Source: Paraburkholderia sp. Tr-20389 (GTDB lineage: Bacteria > Pseudomonadota > Gammaproteobacteria > Burkholderiales > Burkholderiaceae). Taken from it: DNA of 64,000 nt. The notes beneath the pieces are model-generated. The model was not told the DNA's origin, did no database searches, and was given only the letters and a program-made list of their open reading frames with translations. Each line of letters opens with the position of its first letter. Position 1 is the stretch's first letter. A program made the translations under genes and the position numbers. Shown piece after piece: positions 16,816-24,861 of this stretch. The stretch is taken from contig NZ_JAAGPD010000003.1 in NCBI RefSeq assembly GCF_017104565.1, positions 282,769-346,768 on the forward strand. Reading direction: 5' to 3'.

Positions 16816-17550
16816 ATGGATCGCAAGAAGACAGATTTGCTCGGCGTGGACGGCTGCAAAGGCGGCTGGTACGCGGTCCGGCAGCACGCGCGAACGGGCG
16901 CGATCGAAACGCGGGTGTGCGAGTCGTTTGCCGCGCTGCTCGCTTGGGCGCAGGCGCCCGCCATCATTGCCGTCGATATGCCCATCGGTCTTTCATCGAC
17001 GGGATTTCGCACGTGCGATGCCGAAGCGCGGAGGCGTCTGCATTGGCCGCGCAGCGCGTCGGTGTTTCAGACGCCCGTGCGTCAAACGCTGGCTGCCGAG
17101 GACTATCAACAGGCCTGCGCGCTCAACCGCGAAGCAACGGGCAAAGGCATTTCTCAGCAGGCGTTCAACATTCTGCGCAAGATCGCCGAAGTCGATGCGG
17201 CATTGCATCGTGACCCGCGTGATGCCTCGCGTGTATTCGAAGTTCACCCCGAGCTTGCGTTCATGCAGCTTCGCGTCGAGCGAGAGGGCGGCGAAGCGAC
17301 GGGACTCGTAGAAGGAAAAACGAAAGAAGCGGGGCATGCGAAACGTAAAGCGTTGCTCGCCCCGGTCTTTGGCGCCGTGTTGCAGACCGCGCTCGACGAA
17401 CGTTTCGCGCGGCATGTGCAGAAAGACGACGTGCTCGATGCGTTCGCGGTGCTGTGGAGTGCGCGCCGCATCGCTTCGGACAGCGCAGTGCGGCTGCCCG
17501 CTGAAGAACCACGCGACAGCGCCGGTCTGCCGATGGTGATCCGCTACTAG
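16816..17550 (+). CDS. DUF429 protein (predicted RNase H-like nuclease)
   Basis: 244 residues. It opens with L-L-G-V-D-G-C-K-G-G-W-Y, continues with I-A-V-D-M-P-I-G-L near residue 52, and has F-E-V-H-P-E-L-A-F near 140 and D-D-V-L-D-A-F-A-V-L near 207. These acidic positions follow the pattern of the DUF429 family, which is related to RNase H-fold nucleases, but activity has rarely been tested. It is a stand-alone gene between a divergent oxidoreductase and the convergent DUF1330 gene. Start at ATG 16816 gives the usual family N-terminus. Confidence 0.85.
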   Translation: MDRKKTDLLGVDGCKGGWYAVRQHARTGAIETRVCESFAALLAWAQAPAIIAVDMPIGLSSTGFRTCDAEARRRLHWPRSASVFQTPVRQTLAAEDYQQACALNREATGKGISQQAFNILRKIAEVDAALHRDPRDASRVFEVHPELAFMQLRVEREGGEATGLVEGKTKEAGHAKRKALLAPVFGAVLQTALDERFARHVQKDDVLDAFAVLWSARRIASDSAVRLPAEEPRDSAGLPMVIRY

Positions 17551-17563
17551 GCACAAACACGAA

Positions 17564-17594
17564 CGCGCGTTGCTGCGACCGGCAACAACGCGCG
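17564..17594. terminator. Hairpin between convergent DUF429 and DUF1330 genes
   Basis: A perfect 9-bp dyad, CGCGCGTTG (17564-17572) with CAACGCGCG (17586-17594), lies between two convergent stop codons. No strong T-run follows in either direction, so it is a probable bidirectional terminator rather than a certain one. Confidence 0.5.
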
Positions 17595-17605
17595 ACGAAG
17601 CGCGC

Positions 17606-17899
17606 TTATTCCGCGCCGCGCACGATCCGCAGATCGCGCTCCGCAGCGTTGCCCAATGCGGCCAGCGCCTTCTTGTATTCGGGGCTGTCGTAGGCTGCGA
17701 CGGCCTGCTCGTACGTCGGGAATTCGATCACGACGGTGCGCTCCTTCAAGCCCTGTTCGCGCGCTTCTTCGGCGGCGCCGCGCACGATGAACTTGCCGCC
17801 CGCCGCTGTGATCGCGGGCAGCGCCAGTTGCGCATAGGCGGCCAGCGCCGCTGCGTCGTTCGTCTTGCGGTAGGAGGTGACCCAGTATCCCTTGCTCAT
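17606..17899 (-). CDS. DUF1330 domain protein
   Basis: 97 residues. A ferredoxin-like alpha/beta barrel domain of the DUF1330 family: K-G-Y-W-V-T-S-Y-R, A-Y-A-Q-L-A-L-P-A-I, G-G-K-F-I-V-R-G, V-V-I-E-F-P-T-Y-E-Q-A and Y-D-S-P-E-Y are all in the expected order. These small cytosolic dimers resemble the EthD and YCII folds; no reaction is known. The start is ATG at 17899; the longer in-frame start at 17980 has no family support. It is likely a single-gene unit, with the AraC gene 130 bases upstream on the same strand. Confidence 0.88.
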   Translation of the reverse strand: MSKGYWVTSYRKTNDAAALAAYAQLALPAITAAGGKFIVRGAAEEAREQGLKERTVVIEFPTYEQAVAAYDSPEYKKALAALGNAAERDLRIVRGAE

Positions 17900-18027
17900 T
17901 TGATGTTTCCTCACAGTCACGTTGAAGGTTTGGCCACGGCGACGATGGCGCGGACCACGATGCGCGTCGCCGGCGACCACGATTCTCGCTCAACGGCAGC
18001 CGACGCGCTTGGCGGCATGCCGAAGCG

Positions 18028-18831
18028 TCACGACTTTATCGCAGCCGATGCAGCCAGCGTCGCGTGCGGATCGAAGTCGGTCGGCGATGCGCCGAGTTCG
18101 CGACGGAACATGTCGCTGAAACTGCTCGGCAGATAGCCGAGTTCGCGCGCGATGCTGCTGACGGGGCGTCCTTCGGCGAGCCCCGACACGGCGACGGCCA
18201 GTTGCACCTGGCGGCGCCATTCCGCGAAGCCGATGCCCAGTTCGCGCGTGAAGAGCCGCGCCAGCGTCCGCACGCTCGCGCCCACGGCCGCGGCATGCTG
18301 TTCGAAGCCGATCGCATTCGACGGATTGTCGATCACAGCGCGGCACAGCGCGTCGAGACGTCGGTCCGAGGCATCGGGCAACGGAATGCGCAGCGACGAG
18401 CGCGGCGCGTGCGTGAGTTCGAGCATCGCGAGCCGATACGCGGCGCTCAGATAGTCCTCGTCGCGCGTCTGCGCCTGCTCGTGCCCGGCGATCGACGCAA
18501 TCAGCTCGCGCATCAGACCGTTGATCTCGAACACGTCGCTGCGCGCGCTCAGATGGCCGATGGCGCGTTCATGGAAATACAGATTGCGCATCTCGACGTC
18601 GCTCATCATGTGAATCGAGTGCTCGGTGCCCGCGGGCAGCCATACCGCGCGTTGCGGCGGAACGACGAGCGCCTCGCGTCCCGCTTCGACCCACATCACA
18701 CCCGACACCGCATACAGCACCTGCGCCCACGTATGCGAGTGCGGATCGATGCGCAGCCCGCGCGGATAGTGCCGCGCGAGCGAATGACCTTCGGCGGCGT
18801 CGTGCAGGACGGGTGGAGTCGCTTTCGTCAT
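18028..18831 (-). CDS. AraC-family regulator with N-terminal cupin
   Basis: 267 residues. An N-terminal cupin sensor domain (H-S-H-T-W-A-Q near residue 32, G-x-x-W-V, PPQRAVWLPAGTEHSI near 58) is joined to a C-terminal AraC DNA-binding domain with two helix-turn-helix units (A-A-A-V-G-A-S-V-R-T-L-A-R-L-F and S-S-I-A-R-E-L-G-Y-L-P-S-S-F-S-D-M-F). The A-V-W-L-P-A-G motif is that of the NimR-type group, many of which control a neighbouring transporter. Its stop and the start of the following gene (18835-19302) are close, but that gene is transcribed towards it, not from it. Target unknown. Confidence 0.9.
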   Translation of the reverse strand: MTKATPPVLHDAAEGHSLARHYPRGLRIDPHSHTWAQVLYAVSGVMWVEAGREALVVPPQRAVWLPAGTEHSIHMMSDVEMRNLYFHERAIGHLSARSDVFEINGLMRELIASIAGHEQAQTRDEDYLSAAYRLAMLELTHAPRSSLRIPLPDASDRRLDALCRAVIDNPSNAIGFEQHAAAVGASVRTLARLFTRELGIGFAEWRRQVQLAVAVSGLAEGRPVSSIARELGYLPSSFSDMFRRELGASPTDFDPHATLAASAAIKS

Positions 18832-18834
18832 GAC

Positions 18835-19302
18835 TCAAGGTGCGTCGCTGCGACGCTTGCCAGCGTCCTTGTCCGCATCGTCGTCGCTTTCGTCGATGAA
18901 CGGCGAGTCGGTATCCTTGCCGCCCGAGCGCAGTTTGCCGCGCGCCTGTTCGGCCAGTTGCTCATAGCGCTTGCGAAAGCGCGTCAGATCCTTTTCATTC
19001 AGCTCTTCGAGATCGAGCAGCGCGTTATGCGCGCCGTCCAGCGCGCGGATCAGTTCGTCGAGCTTGATCTGCATCGCGGCCGTGTCGCGGTTCTGCGTGT
19101 TCTGGATCAGGAAGACCATCAGAAAGGTGACGATCGTCGTCGACGTATTGATCACCAGTTGCCATGTATCGCTGAAATGGAACATCGGCCCGCTGACACC
19201 CCACACGACGACCAGCACCACGGCGATCACGAACGTCGCCGGCTTGCCGGCCATCGTGGAGAGACCGGTCGAGAACTTCGAGAACCAGTTGTTGCTTGTC
19301 AC
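18835..19302 (-). CDS. Low-affinity iron/copper permease family protein
   Basis: 155 residues. Two hydrophobic helices, F-V-I-A-V-V-L-V-V-V-W-G (about 21-40) and N-T-S-T-T-I-V-T-F-L-M-V-F-L-I-Q (about 53-70), followed by QNTQNRDT, match the low-affinity iron permease family, related to yeast FET4 only in this core. The tail after residue 100 is highly charged, ending in acidic and basic clusters. GTG at 19302 follows AGGAG seven bases upstream, and the N-terminus W-F-S-K-F-S-T-G fits the family. Iron transport by bacterial members is little tested. It is divergent from the YXWGXW gene at 19470. Confidence 0.82.
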   Translation of the reverse strand: MTSNNWFSKFSTGLSTMAGKPATFVIAVVLVVVWGVSGPMFHFSDTWQLVINTSTTIVTFLMVFLIQNTQNRDTAAMQIKLDELIRALDGAHNALLDLEELNEKDLTRFRKRYEQLAEQARGKLRSGGKDTDSPFIDESDDDADKDAGKRRSDAP

Positions 19303-19469
19303 TTGGCGCTCCTGTCGTGTGAAGACCAGCCTTGACGATACCGATTCGCTCGTGCCTGCGCCACCTTGCCTCGGGCCGCGAAAATTCCCGCGACGGATTT
19401 TCGCGGCTCGCGCGTTTAACCCTGAAACCGGCCACTTTCGGACCGGAAATCGAATCAAGGGAGAACGCC

Positions 19470-19772
19470 ATGAACAAGCACGAACTCGTGCGTCTGCTCG
19501 CGGCGGGCGTGGCCGCGCTGGGCGCGTCGGCGGCCTTCGCGCAGGCGGTGATCGTCGCGCCGATGGCGCCGCCTGCGCCGCGCACCGAAGTCGTTCCGCC
19601 GCCGCGCGCCGGTTACGCGTGGGATCCCGGCCACTGGCGCTGGGCGGGCGGCCGCTACATGTGGGCGCCGGGTCACTGGCAGGCGACGCGGCCGGGGTAT
19701 CGCTGGGTGCCCGGACATTGGATCGCGCATGGTCCGAACTGGCATTGGGTGCCGGCGCACTGGGCGGGCTGA
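19470..19772 (+). CDS. YXWGXW-repeat exported protein
   Basis: 100 residues. A signal peptide (about 1-24, ending S-A-A-F-A-Q-A) is followed by a proline-rich linker and four degenerate aromatic repeats: Y-A-W-D-P-G-H-W, Y-M-W-A-P-G-H-W, Y-R-W-V-P-G-H-W and W-H-W-V-P-A-H-W. These are YXWGXW repeats, common in periplasmic or outer-membrane proteins of Burkholderiales, with no known reaction. A second, shorter member lies at 24478-24711, at the other end of the sigma factor operon. A TTTAAC motif lies 50 bases before the start, as it does before two other genes of this block. Confidence 0.85.
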   Translation: MNKHELVRLLAAGVAALGASAAFAQAVIVAPMAPPAPRTEVVPPPRAGYAWDPGHWRWAGGRYMWAPGHWQATRPGYRWVPGHWIAHGPNWHWVPAHWAG

Positions 19773-19791
19773 CGGGCGACAGGAGAGAGCG

Positions 19792-19896
19792 ATGAAGAAA
19801 GGATTGTTGCTGGCGTTGCTCGCGCTGCTGCTCGCGGGCTGTGTCGTAGTGCCGGGGCGGCCTTACTACTACCGGCCGGCCGTCGTCGTATATTGA
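19792..19896 (+). CDS. Very small lipoprotein
   Basis: 34 residues, missed by size filters. ATG at 19792 follows an AGGAGAGAG ribosome site. The hydrophobic stretch L-L-L-A-L-L-A-L-L-L ends in a lipobox L-A-G-C with the cysteine at residue 17, followed by a short V-V-V-P-G-R-P-Y-Y-Y tail. It would be lipid-anchored with only about 18 exposed residues. It lies 19 bases after the YXWGXW gene and should share its transcript. Similar tiny, tyrosine-rich lipoproteins are common in proteobacteria; the function is unknown. Confidence 0.7.
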   Translation: MKKGLLLALLALLLAGCVVVPGRPYYYRPAVVVY

Positions 19897-20051
19897 ACGG
19901 GCGCCGGCGGACCGCATCGAAGCGGTTCGCCGCGTTTCCGTAGAGTCTTCGATCAGAACAACAGGGAGCGACAGCAAGTGACGACAGAACACCTCGTCGC
20001 GAGAGATTCCGCGCGACGTGCGCGATCGGCGCAACCGGCTCAATCGGCGCG

Positions 20052-20648
20052 ATGTCCGGGCCGTACGTGGAGCCGCGCGCATTGAGCGAGCGCGATCCGG
20101 ACGCGGAGCTGGTTGCGGGCGTCGGCAGGCAGGAGCCGGCCGCCGTTCGCACGCTCGTCGCGCGCAAGTTGCCGCGTCTGCTGGCGCTCGCCACGCGGAT
20201 GCTGGGAGACCGTATGGAAGCGGAAGACGTCGCGCAGGAAGCGTTCATGCGTATCTGGAAGCAGGCGCCGCGCTGGCGCGAAGGCGAGGCGCGCTTCGAC
20301 ACGTGGCTGCATCGCGTGGCGCTGAATCTTTGCTACGACCGGCTGCGTGCGCATCGCGAAGAGCCCGCCGACGAACTGCCCGATACCGACGATCCCGCCG
20401 CCGCTCCCGATACGCAGCTCGAAGCGCAGTCGCGCGACGCGCGTGTGCGGGCCGCGCTCGCCGCGCTGCCGGCGCGCCAGCGCGAGGCGCTCGTGCTCAA
20501 TTACTACCAGGAACTGTCGAACATCGAGGCGGCCGCGCTGATGGGCATTACCGTCGAAGCGCTCGAAAGTCTGCTGGCGCGCGCGCGGCGCAGTCTGCGC
20601 GCGCAACTGGCGGGCGACGATCCTGCCGGAACGAGGACAAGGCGATGA
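20052..20648 (+). CDS. ECF-family RNA polymerase sigma factor
   Basis: 198 residues. Sigma region 2 (about 25-95) with D-R-M-E-A-E-D-V-A-Q-E-A-F-M-R-I-W and F-D-T-W-L-H-R-V-A-L-N-L-C-Y-D-R, and region 4 (about 130-185) with L-P-A-R-Q-R-E-A-L-V-L-N-Y-Y-Q-E-L-S-N-I-E-A-A. This is the RpoE-like layout. It overlaps by four bases the gene for a one-helix membrane protein (20645) that is the likely anti-sigma factor. ATG at 20052 lacks a clear ribosome site; the frame is closed by TGA at 19980, which leaves few other options. Stimulus unknown; the two downstream genes suggest envelope or metal stress. Confidence 0.9.
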   Translation: MSGPYVEPRALSERDPDAELVAGVGRQEPAAVRTLVARKLPRLLALATRMLGDRMEAEDVAQEAFMRIWKQAPRWREGEARFDTWLHRVALNLCYDRLRAHREEPADELPDTDDPAAAPDTQLEAQSRDARVRAALAALPARQREALVLNYYQELSNIEAAALMGITVEALESLLARARRSLRAQLAGDDPAGTRTRR

Positions 20649-21097
20649 CACCAGAGAGATTTCGCGCAATCGTCGATGCCTACGGCGCCGACGCCCGCCA
20701 TTGGCCCGTAGCCGAACGCACGGCGGCGAGCGCGTGGGCGGACCAGCATCGCAGCGAGGCCGATGCGCTGCTCGCCGACGCCGCGCAACTCGACCTATGG
20801 CTCGCCGGCGATACCGTCGCTGCGCCGGATCCTTCGCTCGTCGAGCGCGTCGTCGCTTCGGCGCCTGCACGCCGCCGTTCGCGCCGACTGTCGCTGGCCT
20901 GGCCGGGCGGCCGCTTGCGGCGCGCGGGCTGGTGGTGGTCGGGCGCGGCCTTCGCAGGCGTGGGGCTGATCGGCGGCGTCGCGGGGGCGCTGGCGGTGTC
21001 GTTTTTCCTCGTAACGGGCAGCCCGTCGCCGGGACCCGAGTCTTCGTATCTGACAACTGGATTTGGCGGCACAGCCGCCGACTGGAGTGGTGAATGA
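20645..21097 (+). CDS. Membrane protein, probable anti-sigma factor
   Basis: 150 residues. A cytoplasmic N-terminal part (M-T-P-E-R-F-R-A-I-V-D-A-Y-G-A-D-A-R-H-W-P, acidic and helical), an Arg-rich stop region, one membrane helix (about residues 99-125: W-W-W-S-G-A-A-F-A-G-V-G-L-I-G-G), and a short periplasmic tail. No ZAS zinc motif is seen. The position, ATGA-coupled to the ECF sigma gene before it and to the metal-sensor-like gene after it (overlap at 21094), makes anti-sigma activity the best inference; the sequence alone does not prove it. Confidence 0.78.
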   Translation: MTPERFRAIVDAYGADARHWPVAERTAASAWADQHRSEADALLADAAQLDLWLAGDTVAAPDPSLVERVVASAPARRRSRRLSLAWPGGRLRRAGWWWSGAAFAGVGLIGGVAGALAVSFFLVTGSPSPGPESSYLTTGFGGTAADWSGE

Positions 21098-21627
21098 GCG
21101 GACGCGCCTGGAAGTTTCTGTTGGTCGGATCGCTGGTGCTCAATGTGTTCCTGATCGGCGGCGTGGCGGGCGGCGCGTATCAGTGGTTCGTCGCGCATGG
21201 CCGGACGACGACGGCAGCCGCCCAGCCTCAGCCGCGCGCGCTGCGTTTCGCGGCGGAAGAGCTGTCGGCGGATCGTCAGAAGCAGTTCGTCACGGCACTC
21301 AAGGATGCGCGCCGCGAAGCGCGCGACTATGCGCGCGAAGGCCGCGAAGAGCGGCGTGAGGTGCTGCGTCTGCTGGGTGCGCCGCAACTGGATCGCACGG
21401 CGCTCGACATGGCGCTGAGCCGTACACGTGAAGCCGATATCGCGTTGCGCTCGCGGGTCGAGCAGGGTGTGGCCGATTTCGCGGCGACCTTGTCGCCCGA
21501 TGAGCGCGTGAAGTTCGCGGAAGGTTTGCGCGAGCGCGGGCAATGGCGGCTGCCGCAAACGCAGGCGCAGCGGCAGACCCCGCAGCGGCAGCAACAGGAA
21601 CAGAACGAACAGCCGGCGAGCGAATGA
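21094..21627 (+). CDS. Periplasmic heavy-metal-sensor-like protein (Metal_resist/CpxP-type)
   Basis: 177 residues. An N-terminal uncleaved anchor or signal (about 8-30: F-L-L-V-G-S-L-V-L-N-V-F-L-I-G-G-V-A-G-G) is followed by an all-helical region rich in Arg and Glu (about 50-145: L-S-A-D-R-Q-K-Q-F to L-S-P-D-E-R-V-K-F-A-E). The last 25 residues are almost all Q, R, P and E. This is the layout of the Metal_resist/CpxP-like periplasmic sensors. The start overlaps the previous gene by four bases, so sigma factor, putative anti-sigma factor and this protein form a coupled module. Classical metal-binding His motifs are not evident. Confidence 0.8.
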   Translation: MSGRAWKFLLVGSLVLNVFLIGGVAGGAYQWFVAHGRTTTAAAQPQPRALRFAAEELSADRQKQFVTALKDARREARDYAREGREERREVLRLLGAPQLDRTALDMALSRTREADIALRSRVEQGVADFAATLSPDERVKFAEGLRERGQWRLPQTQAQRQTPQRQQQEQNEQPASE

Positions 21628-21743
21628 TTTTTCTCGCTCGACGCAAAAAGCAGCGACGGAAAAGCGCCGCACGCTCCGTTTAACGCATATCGAACGACAC
21701 ACGACGGGCGGCCGCAATCGGCTTGCATCGGAGAGGAGTGAGC

Positions 21744-23249
21744 ATGGCGAATTCACCTGCTGCAATGACGGCGGCGCCGTTGAGCGCCGCCGCAATCGCG
21801 CTGAACCGGTTCGGTCTCGGCGCGCGTGCTGATGACACGCCGCCCGCCGATCCGAAGAACTGGCTGCTCGCGCAGTTCGACGCCTATCAGCCGATGCCCG
21901 CCGCATGGGCTGCGCAGCCGACTTCGCTGGCGATCGCCGCACAACTCGCCGATGAGCGCCAGCAGGCGATGGCGAGCGCGACGAACGCTACGAACGCCAC
22001 GGCAAGCGGCGCGAACGCGAGCAGCCAGCCCAACGCCGCCGCCAATCCCGACGACGCGCGCAAAGCCGCCCGCCAGGCAGCGAACAAGGCGGTGCGCATG
22101 GAATCGCGCGACACCTACCGCGCCGCCGTGAATGCACGCGTTGCAAGCGCGCTGACGACGCCCGCACCTTTCGTCGAACGGCTGGTGCATTTCTGGGCAA
22201 ATCACTTTGCCGTGTCGGTCGATAAAGGCGCCGTCGCGCCGTACGCGGGTGCATTCGAAGCGGAGGCGATTCGTCCGCATGTGCTCGGCCGCTTCGAAGA
22301 CATGCTGGTCGCCGTCGAGCGTCATCCCGCGATGCAGCTGTTTCTCGATCAGACGCGCTCGGTCGGTCCCGACAGCGTTGCCGCGATGCGCGCGGCGCAA
22401 CGCAATCCGAACCGCAAGCAAGGCCTCAACGAAAACCTCGCGCGCGAAATCATGGAACTGCACACGCTCGGCGTGCGTAGCGGTTACACGCAGGACGACG
22501 TCACCGAGTTCGCACGTGCGATGACGGGCTGGAGCATTGCCGCCGCGCAAGGGCCGCAACCCGGCAACGCGCCGCCGGGCGCGTTCGTTTTCCGCGCGCC
22601 GCTGCACGAGCCAGGCACGCGGACCATCATGGGCCGCCGCTACGATCAACCCGGCGAAGCGCAAACGCTCGCGATCCTGCATGACCTGTCGACTGCGCCC
22701 GCCACCGCGACGCATATCGCGACCAAGCTCGCACGCCACTTCGTGGCGGACAATCCGCCGCCCGATGTCGTCGATCGACTGGCGACGGCGTTCATGCGCA
22801 GCCGCGGCGATCTGCCGACGGTCTATCGCGCGTTGATCGGCAGCGCTGCCGCGTGGTCGCCCGTCGCCGTCAAGTTCAAGTCGCCGTGGGAGTGGACGAT
22901 TTCGTCGTTGCGCGGTCTCGGCATGCGCGACCCGAACGACGGCGCGCGCGCCGTGCAGATGGCGCCCATTCTCACGCAGCTCGGCCAGCAGGTGTGGCGG
23001 CCCGGCTCCCCCGCCGGTTACGACGACATCGCCGCGAGCTGGGCCGCACCCGATGCGCTCGTGCGGCGCGTCGAGATTGCGCAGCGTTTCGCGGCGCGCG
23101 TCGGCGACCGGCTCGATGCGCGCTCGCTCGGCCAGACGCTGATGGCGGGTTCGCTCAGCGAGCCGACGCAGGTCGCCGTGTCGCGCGCGGAGAGCGCATC
23201 GACGGCGCTTGCGCTGCTGCTCGTTTCGCCCGATTTCCAACGGAGATGA
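21744..23249 (+). CDS. DUF1800 protein
   Basis: 501 residues. The chain begins L-S-A-A-A-I-A-L-N-R-F-G-L-G-A-R, has V-E-R-L-V-H-F-W-A-N-H-F-A-V-S near residue 140, N-E-N-L-A-R-E-I-M-E-L-H-T-L-G-V near 230 and the final S-P-D-F-Q-R-R. These are hallmarks of the DUF1800 family, large alpha-helical proteins nearly always encoded beside a DUF1501 protein; the pair is thought to act in the cell envelope but has no proven reaction. A low-complexity Asn/Ala insert lies near residues 80-105. GAGAGGAG precedes the ATG. The stop overlaps the region of the next start (ATGATCATG). Confidence 0.9.
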   Translation: MANSPAAMTAAPLSAAAIALNRFGLGARADDTPPADPKNWLLAQFDAYQPMPAAWAAQPTSLAIAAQLADERQQAMASATNATNATASGANASSQPNAAANPDDARKAARQAANKAVRMESRDTYRAAVNARVASALTTPAPFVERLVHFWANHFAVSVDKGAVAPYAGAFEAEAIRPHVLGRFEDMLVAVERHPAMQLFLDQTRSVGPDSVAAMRAAQRNPNRKQGLNENLAREIMELHTLGVRSGYTQDDVTEFARAMTGWSIAAAQGPQPGNAPPGAFVFRAPLHEPGTRTIMGRRYDQPGEAQTLAILHDLSTAPATATHIATKLARHFVADNPPPDVVDRLATAFMRSRGDLPTVYRALIGSAAAWSPVAVKFKSPWEWTISSLRGLGMRDPNDGARAVQMAPILTQLGQQVWRPGSPAGYDDIAASWAAPDALVRRVEIAQRFAARVGDRLDARSLGQTLMAGSLSEPTQVAVSRAESASTALALLLVSPDFQRR

Positions 23250-23251
23250 TC

Positions 23252-24418
23252 ATGCTCAGCCGCCGCAGTTTCATACGCGTCGCAGCCGCCGGCGCGGGCG
23301 CGATGCTCGTCGCGCCGCAGATGGTGTTCGCGCGGGCCGCGACCGACCGCCGCTTCGTGTTCGTGATCCAGCGCGGTGCCGCCGACGGCCTGAACATCGT
23401 CGTGCCGTATGCCGAGCCCGCCTACGCGACGCTGCGCGGCGCACTGACCGTCGACACGTCGGCGTCGAGTTCGACGAAGCTCGACGGCACGTTCGCGCTG
23501 CATCCGTCGCTCGTGCAGATCGGGCAGATGTATGGCCAGCGCGAGGCGTTGTTCGTGCATGCGGTTGCGTCGCCGTATCGGGACCGCTCGCATTTCGACG
23601 GGCAGAACGTGCTGGAGACGGGCGGGACGTCCGCGTATCAGGTGAAGGACGGCTGGCTCAACCGGCTCGTCGGCATGATGCCGGGCATTGCCTCGACGAC
23701 GCACGAAAACGCGATCGCGTTCGCGCCGACGGTGCCGATGGCGTTGCGCGGCAGCGCGAATGTCGCATCGTATGCGCCTTCCGGCTTGCCTCAAGCGCCG
23801 GACGACCTGCTCGCGCGCGTCTCTCAACTCTACGAGCAGGACGCGCAACTGCGCCCGTTGTGGGAATCGGCGATGGCGGCGCGCGGCCTCGCGGGCGACG
23901 CGGGCGCGCGCCAGGACCCGGCGAGTCTCGGCAAGCTCGCGGCCGGCTTTCTGTCGCGCGACGACGGGCCGCGCATCGCGATGATCGAAACGGGCGGCTG
24001 GGATACGCACAGCGCGCAGATGCCGCGCCTCGCCGCGCAGTTGAAGGCGCTAGACACGATGCTCGCCGCCTTGCGCGACGGACTTGGGGCCGCCTGGAGC
24101 AAGACGACGGTGCTGGTCGCCACCGAATTCGGACGCACGGCGGCAGCGAACGGGACGGGCGGCACCGACCATGGTACGGCGTCGGTCGCGATGGTGATCG
24201 GCGGCGCGGTGGCGGGCGGGCGCGTGGTCGCAGACTGGCCGGGCTTGCGAAACGGCGACCTGTACGAAGGACGCGACCTGAAGCCAACGGCGTCGCTCGA
24301 TGGGCTGATTACGGGCGTCGCGAGCGAAAGCCTGGGACTCGATCCGCATCGCACCGCGCGCACGCTGTTCGCACAGGCTGGCAATGCGCAGCCGATGACA
24401 GGCCTCATCCGCGCGTAG
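23252..24418 (+). CDS. DUF1501 protein with Tat signal
   Basis: 388 residues. The N-terminus L-S-R-R-S-F-I-R-V-A-A-A-G-A-G-A carries a twin-arginine motif (S-R-R-S-F-I), so the folded protein is exported by Tat. The body is of the DUF1501 family, distantly related to sulfatases and alkaline phosphatases: R-R-F-V-F-V-I-Q-R-G-A-A-D-G-L, D-R-S-H-F-D-G-Q-N near 110, E-T-G-G-W-D-T-H near 248, and T-E-F-G-R-T with G-T-D-H-G near 292-306. The metal-type acidic and His residues are present. ATG at 23252 is chosen over 23246 because CGGAG is then seven bases upstream. Confidence 0.9.
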   Translation: MLSRRSFIRVAAAGAGAMLVAPQMVFARAATDRRFVFVIQRGAADGLNIVVPYAEPAYATLRGALTVDTSASSSTKLDGTFALHPSLVQIGQMYGQREALFVHAVASPYRDRSHFDGQNVLETGGTSAYQVKDGWLNRLVGMMPGIASTTHENAIAFAPTVPMALRGSANVASYAPSGLPQAPDDLLARVSQLYEQDAQLRPLWESAMAARGLAGDAGARQDPASLGKLAAGFLSRDDGPRIAMIETGGWDTHSAQMPRLAAQLKALDTMLAALRDGLGAAWSKTTVLVATEFGRTAAANGTGGTDHGTASVAMVIGGAVAGGRVVADWPGLRNGDLYEGRDLKPTASLDGLITGVASESLGLDPHRTARTLFAQAGNAQPMTGLIRA

Positions 24419-24477
24419 TTCGCACAAGCCGATTTAACAATTACGCCATCAGGCGATTACACAGGGAGAGGATCTCG

Positions 24478-24711
24478 ATGCATGCACTCGACGTGAAATC
24501 CATGAAGTTACGCACGCTGCTGGCAGCCGCGCTTTGCGCGTCGACGCTGTCAGCGTGCTATGTCGCCGAGCCCGCGCGGCCGGCCCAGCCTCCGCCCGTC
24601 GTCGAAGTGATGCCCGCGCCGCCCGCGCCGGGCTACCGGTGGGTGAAGGGTCACTATCGTTGGGAAGCCAATCACTGGCAGTGGGTGCCCGGTCACTGGC
24701 GGCCCGTTTAA
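24478..24711 (+). CDS. YXWGXW-repeat lipoprotein
   Basis: 77 residues. A signal peptide with lipobox L-S-A-C (cysteine near residue 27) is followed by a proline-rich stretch and two aromatic repeats, Y-R-W-V-K-G-H-Y and W-Q-W-V-P-G-H-W. It is the short counterpart of the protein at 19470. ATG at 24478 follows GGGAGAGG by seven bases; ATG at 24502 (M-K-L-R-T-L-L) would also give a normal signal peptide. A TTTAAC motif lies 40 bases upstream. It is probably an outer-membrane lipoprotein of unknown role and may close the sigma factor-controlled block. Confidence 0.8.
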   Translation: MHALDVKSMKLRTLLAAALCASTLSACYVAEPARPAQPPPVVEVMPAPPAPGYRWVKGHYRWEANHWQWVPGHWRPV

Positions 24712-24764
24712 GCAGCACGGTTCGAGCCGGCTTGATCCGGCTCGAAAAAATAATCGGTTGCGCG

Positions 24765-24791
24765 TGTCGATCTGAAGATGGCTTACTCGTC
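24765..24791 (+). promoter_or_regulatory. Putative ECF42-dependent promoter before VOC genes
   Basis: TGTCGA (24765-24770) and CGTC (24788-24791) are 17 bases apart. The site matches the one at 13253-13279 also outside the core, with TGTCGATCTGA and CTCGTC in both. It lies about 70 bases before the VOC gene at 24862 and is the best candidate for a distal target of the ECF42-type sigma factor encoded at 14222-15514. Confidence 0.65.
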
Positions 24792-24861
24792 ATAGTGGTG
24801 AAGACTCGCAGATCGCGAAACTTCGCCACTCATGAACCTCTTCACATCAGGAGACACGATC

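Noticed and set aside
20018-21097. Plus-strand frame of 359 codons spanning the sigma factor gene and joining the membrane protein gene
   Set aside because: Its first two thirds are an Arg/Ala-rich shadow of the sigma factor gene; only the part from ATG 20645 is coding.
24721-24746. Ten-base-pair hairpin TTCGAGCCGG/CCGGCTCGAA after the YXWGXW lipoprotein gene
   Set aside because: As a terminator it has an A-run rather than a T-run on the side needed for the plus strand, so it was not listed as an intrinsic terminator. It may still have a role in RNA 3' ends.
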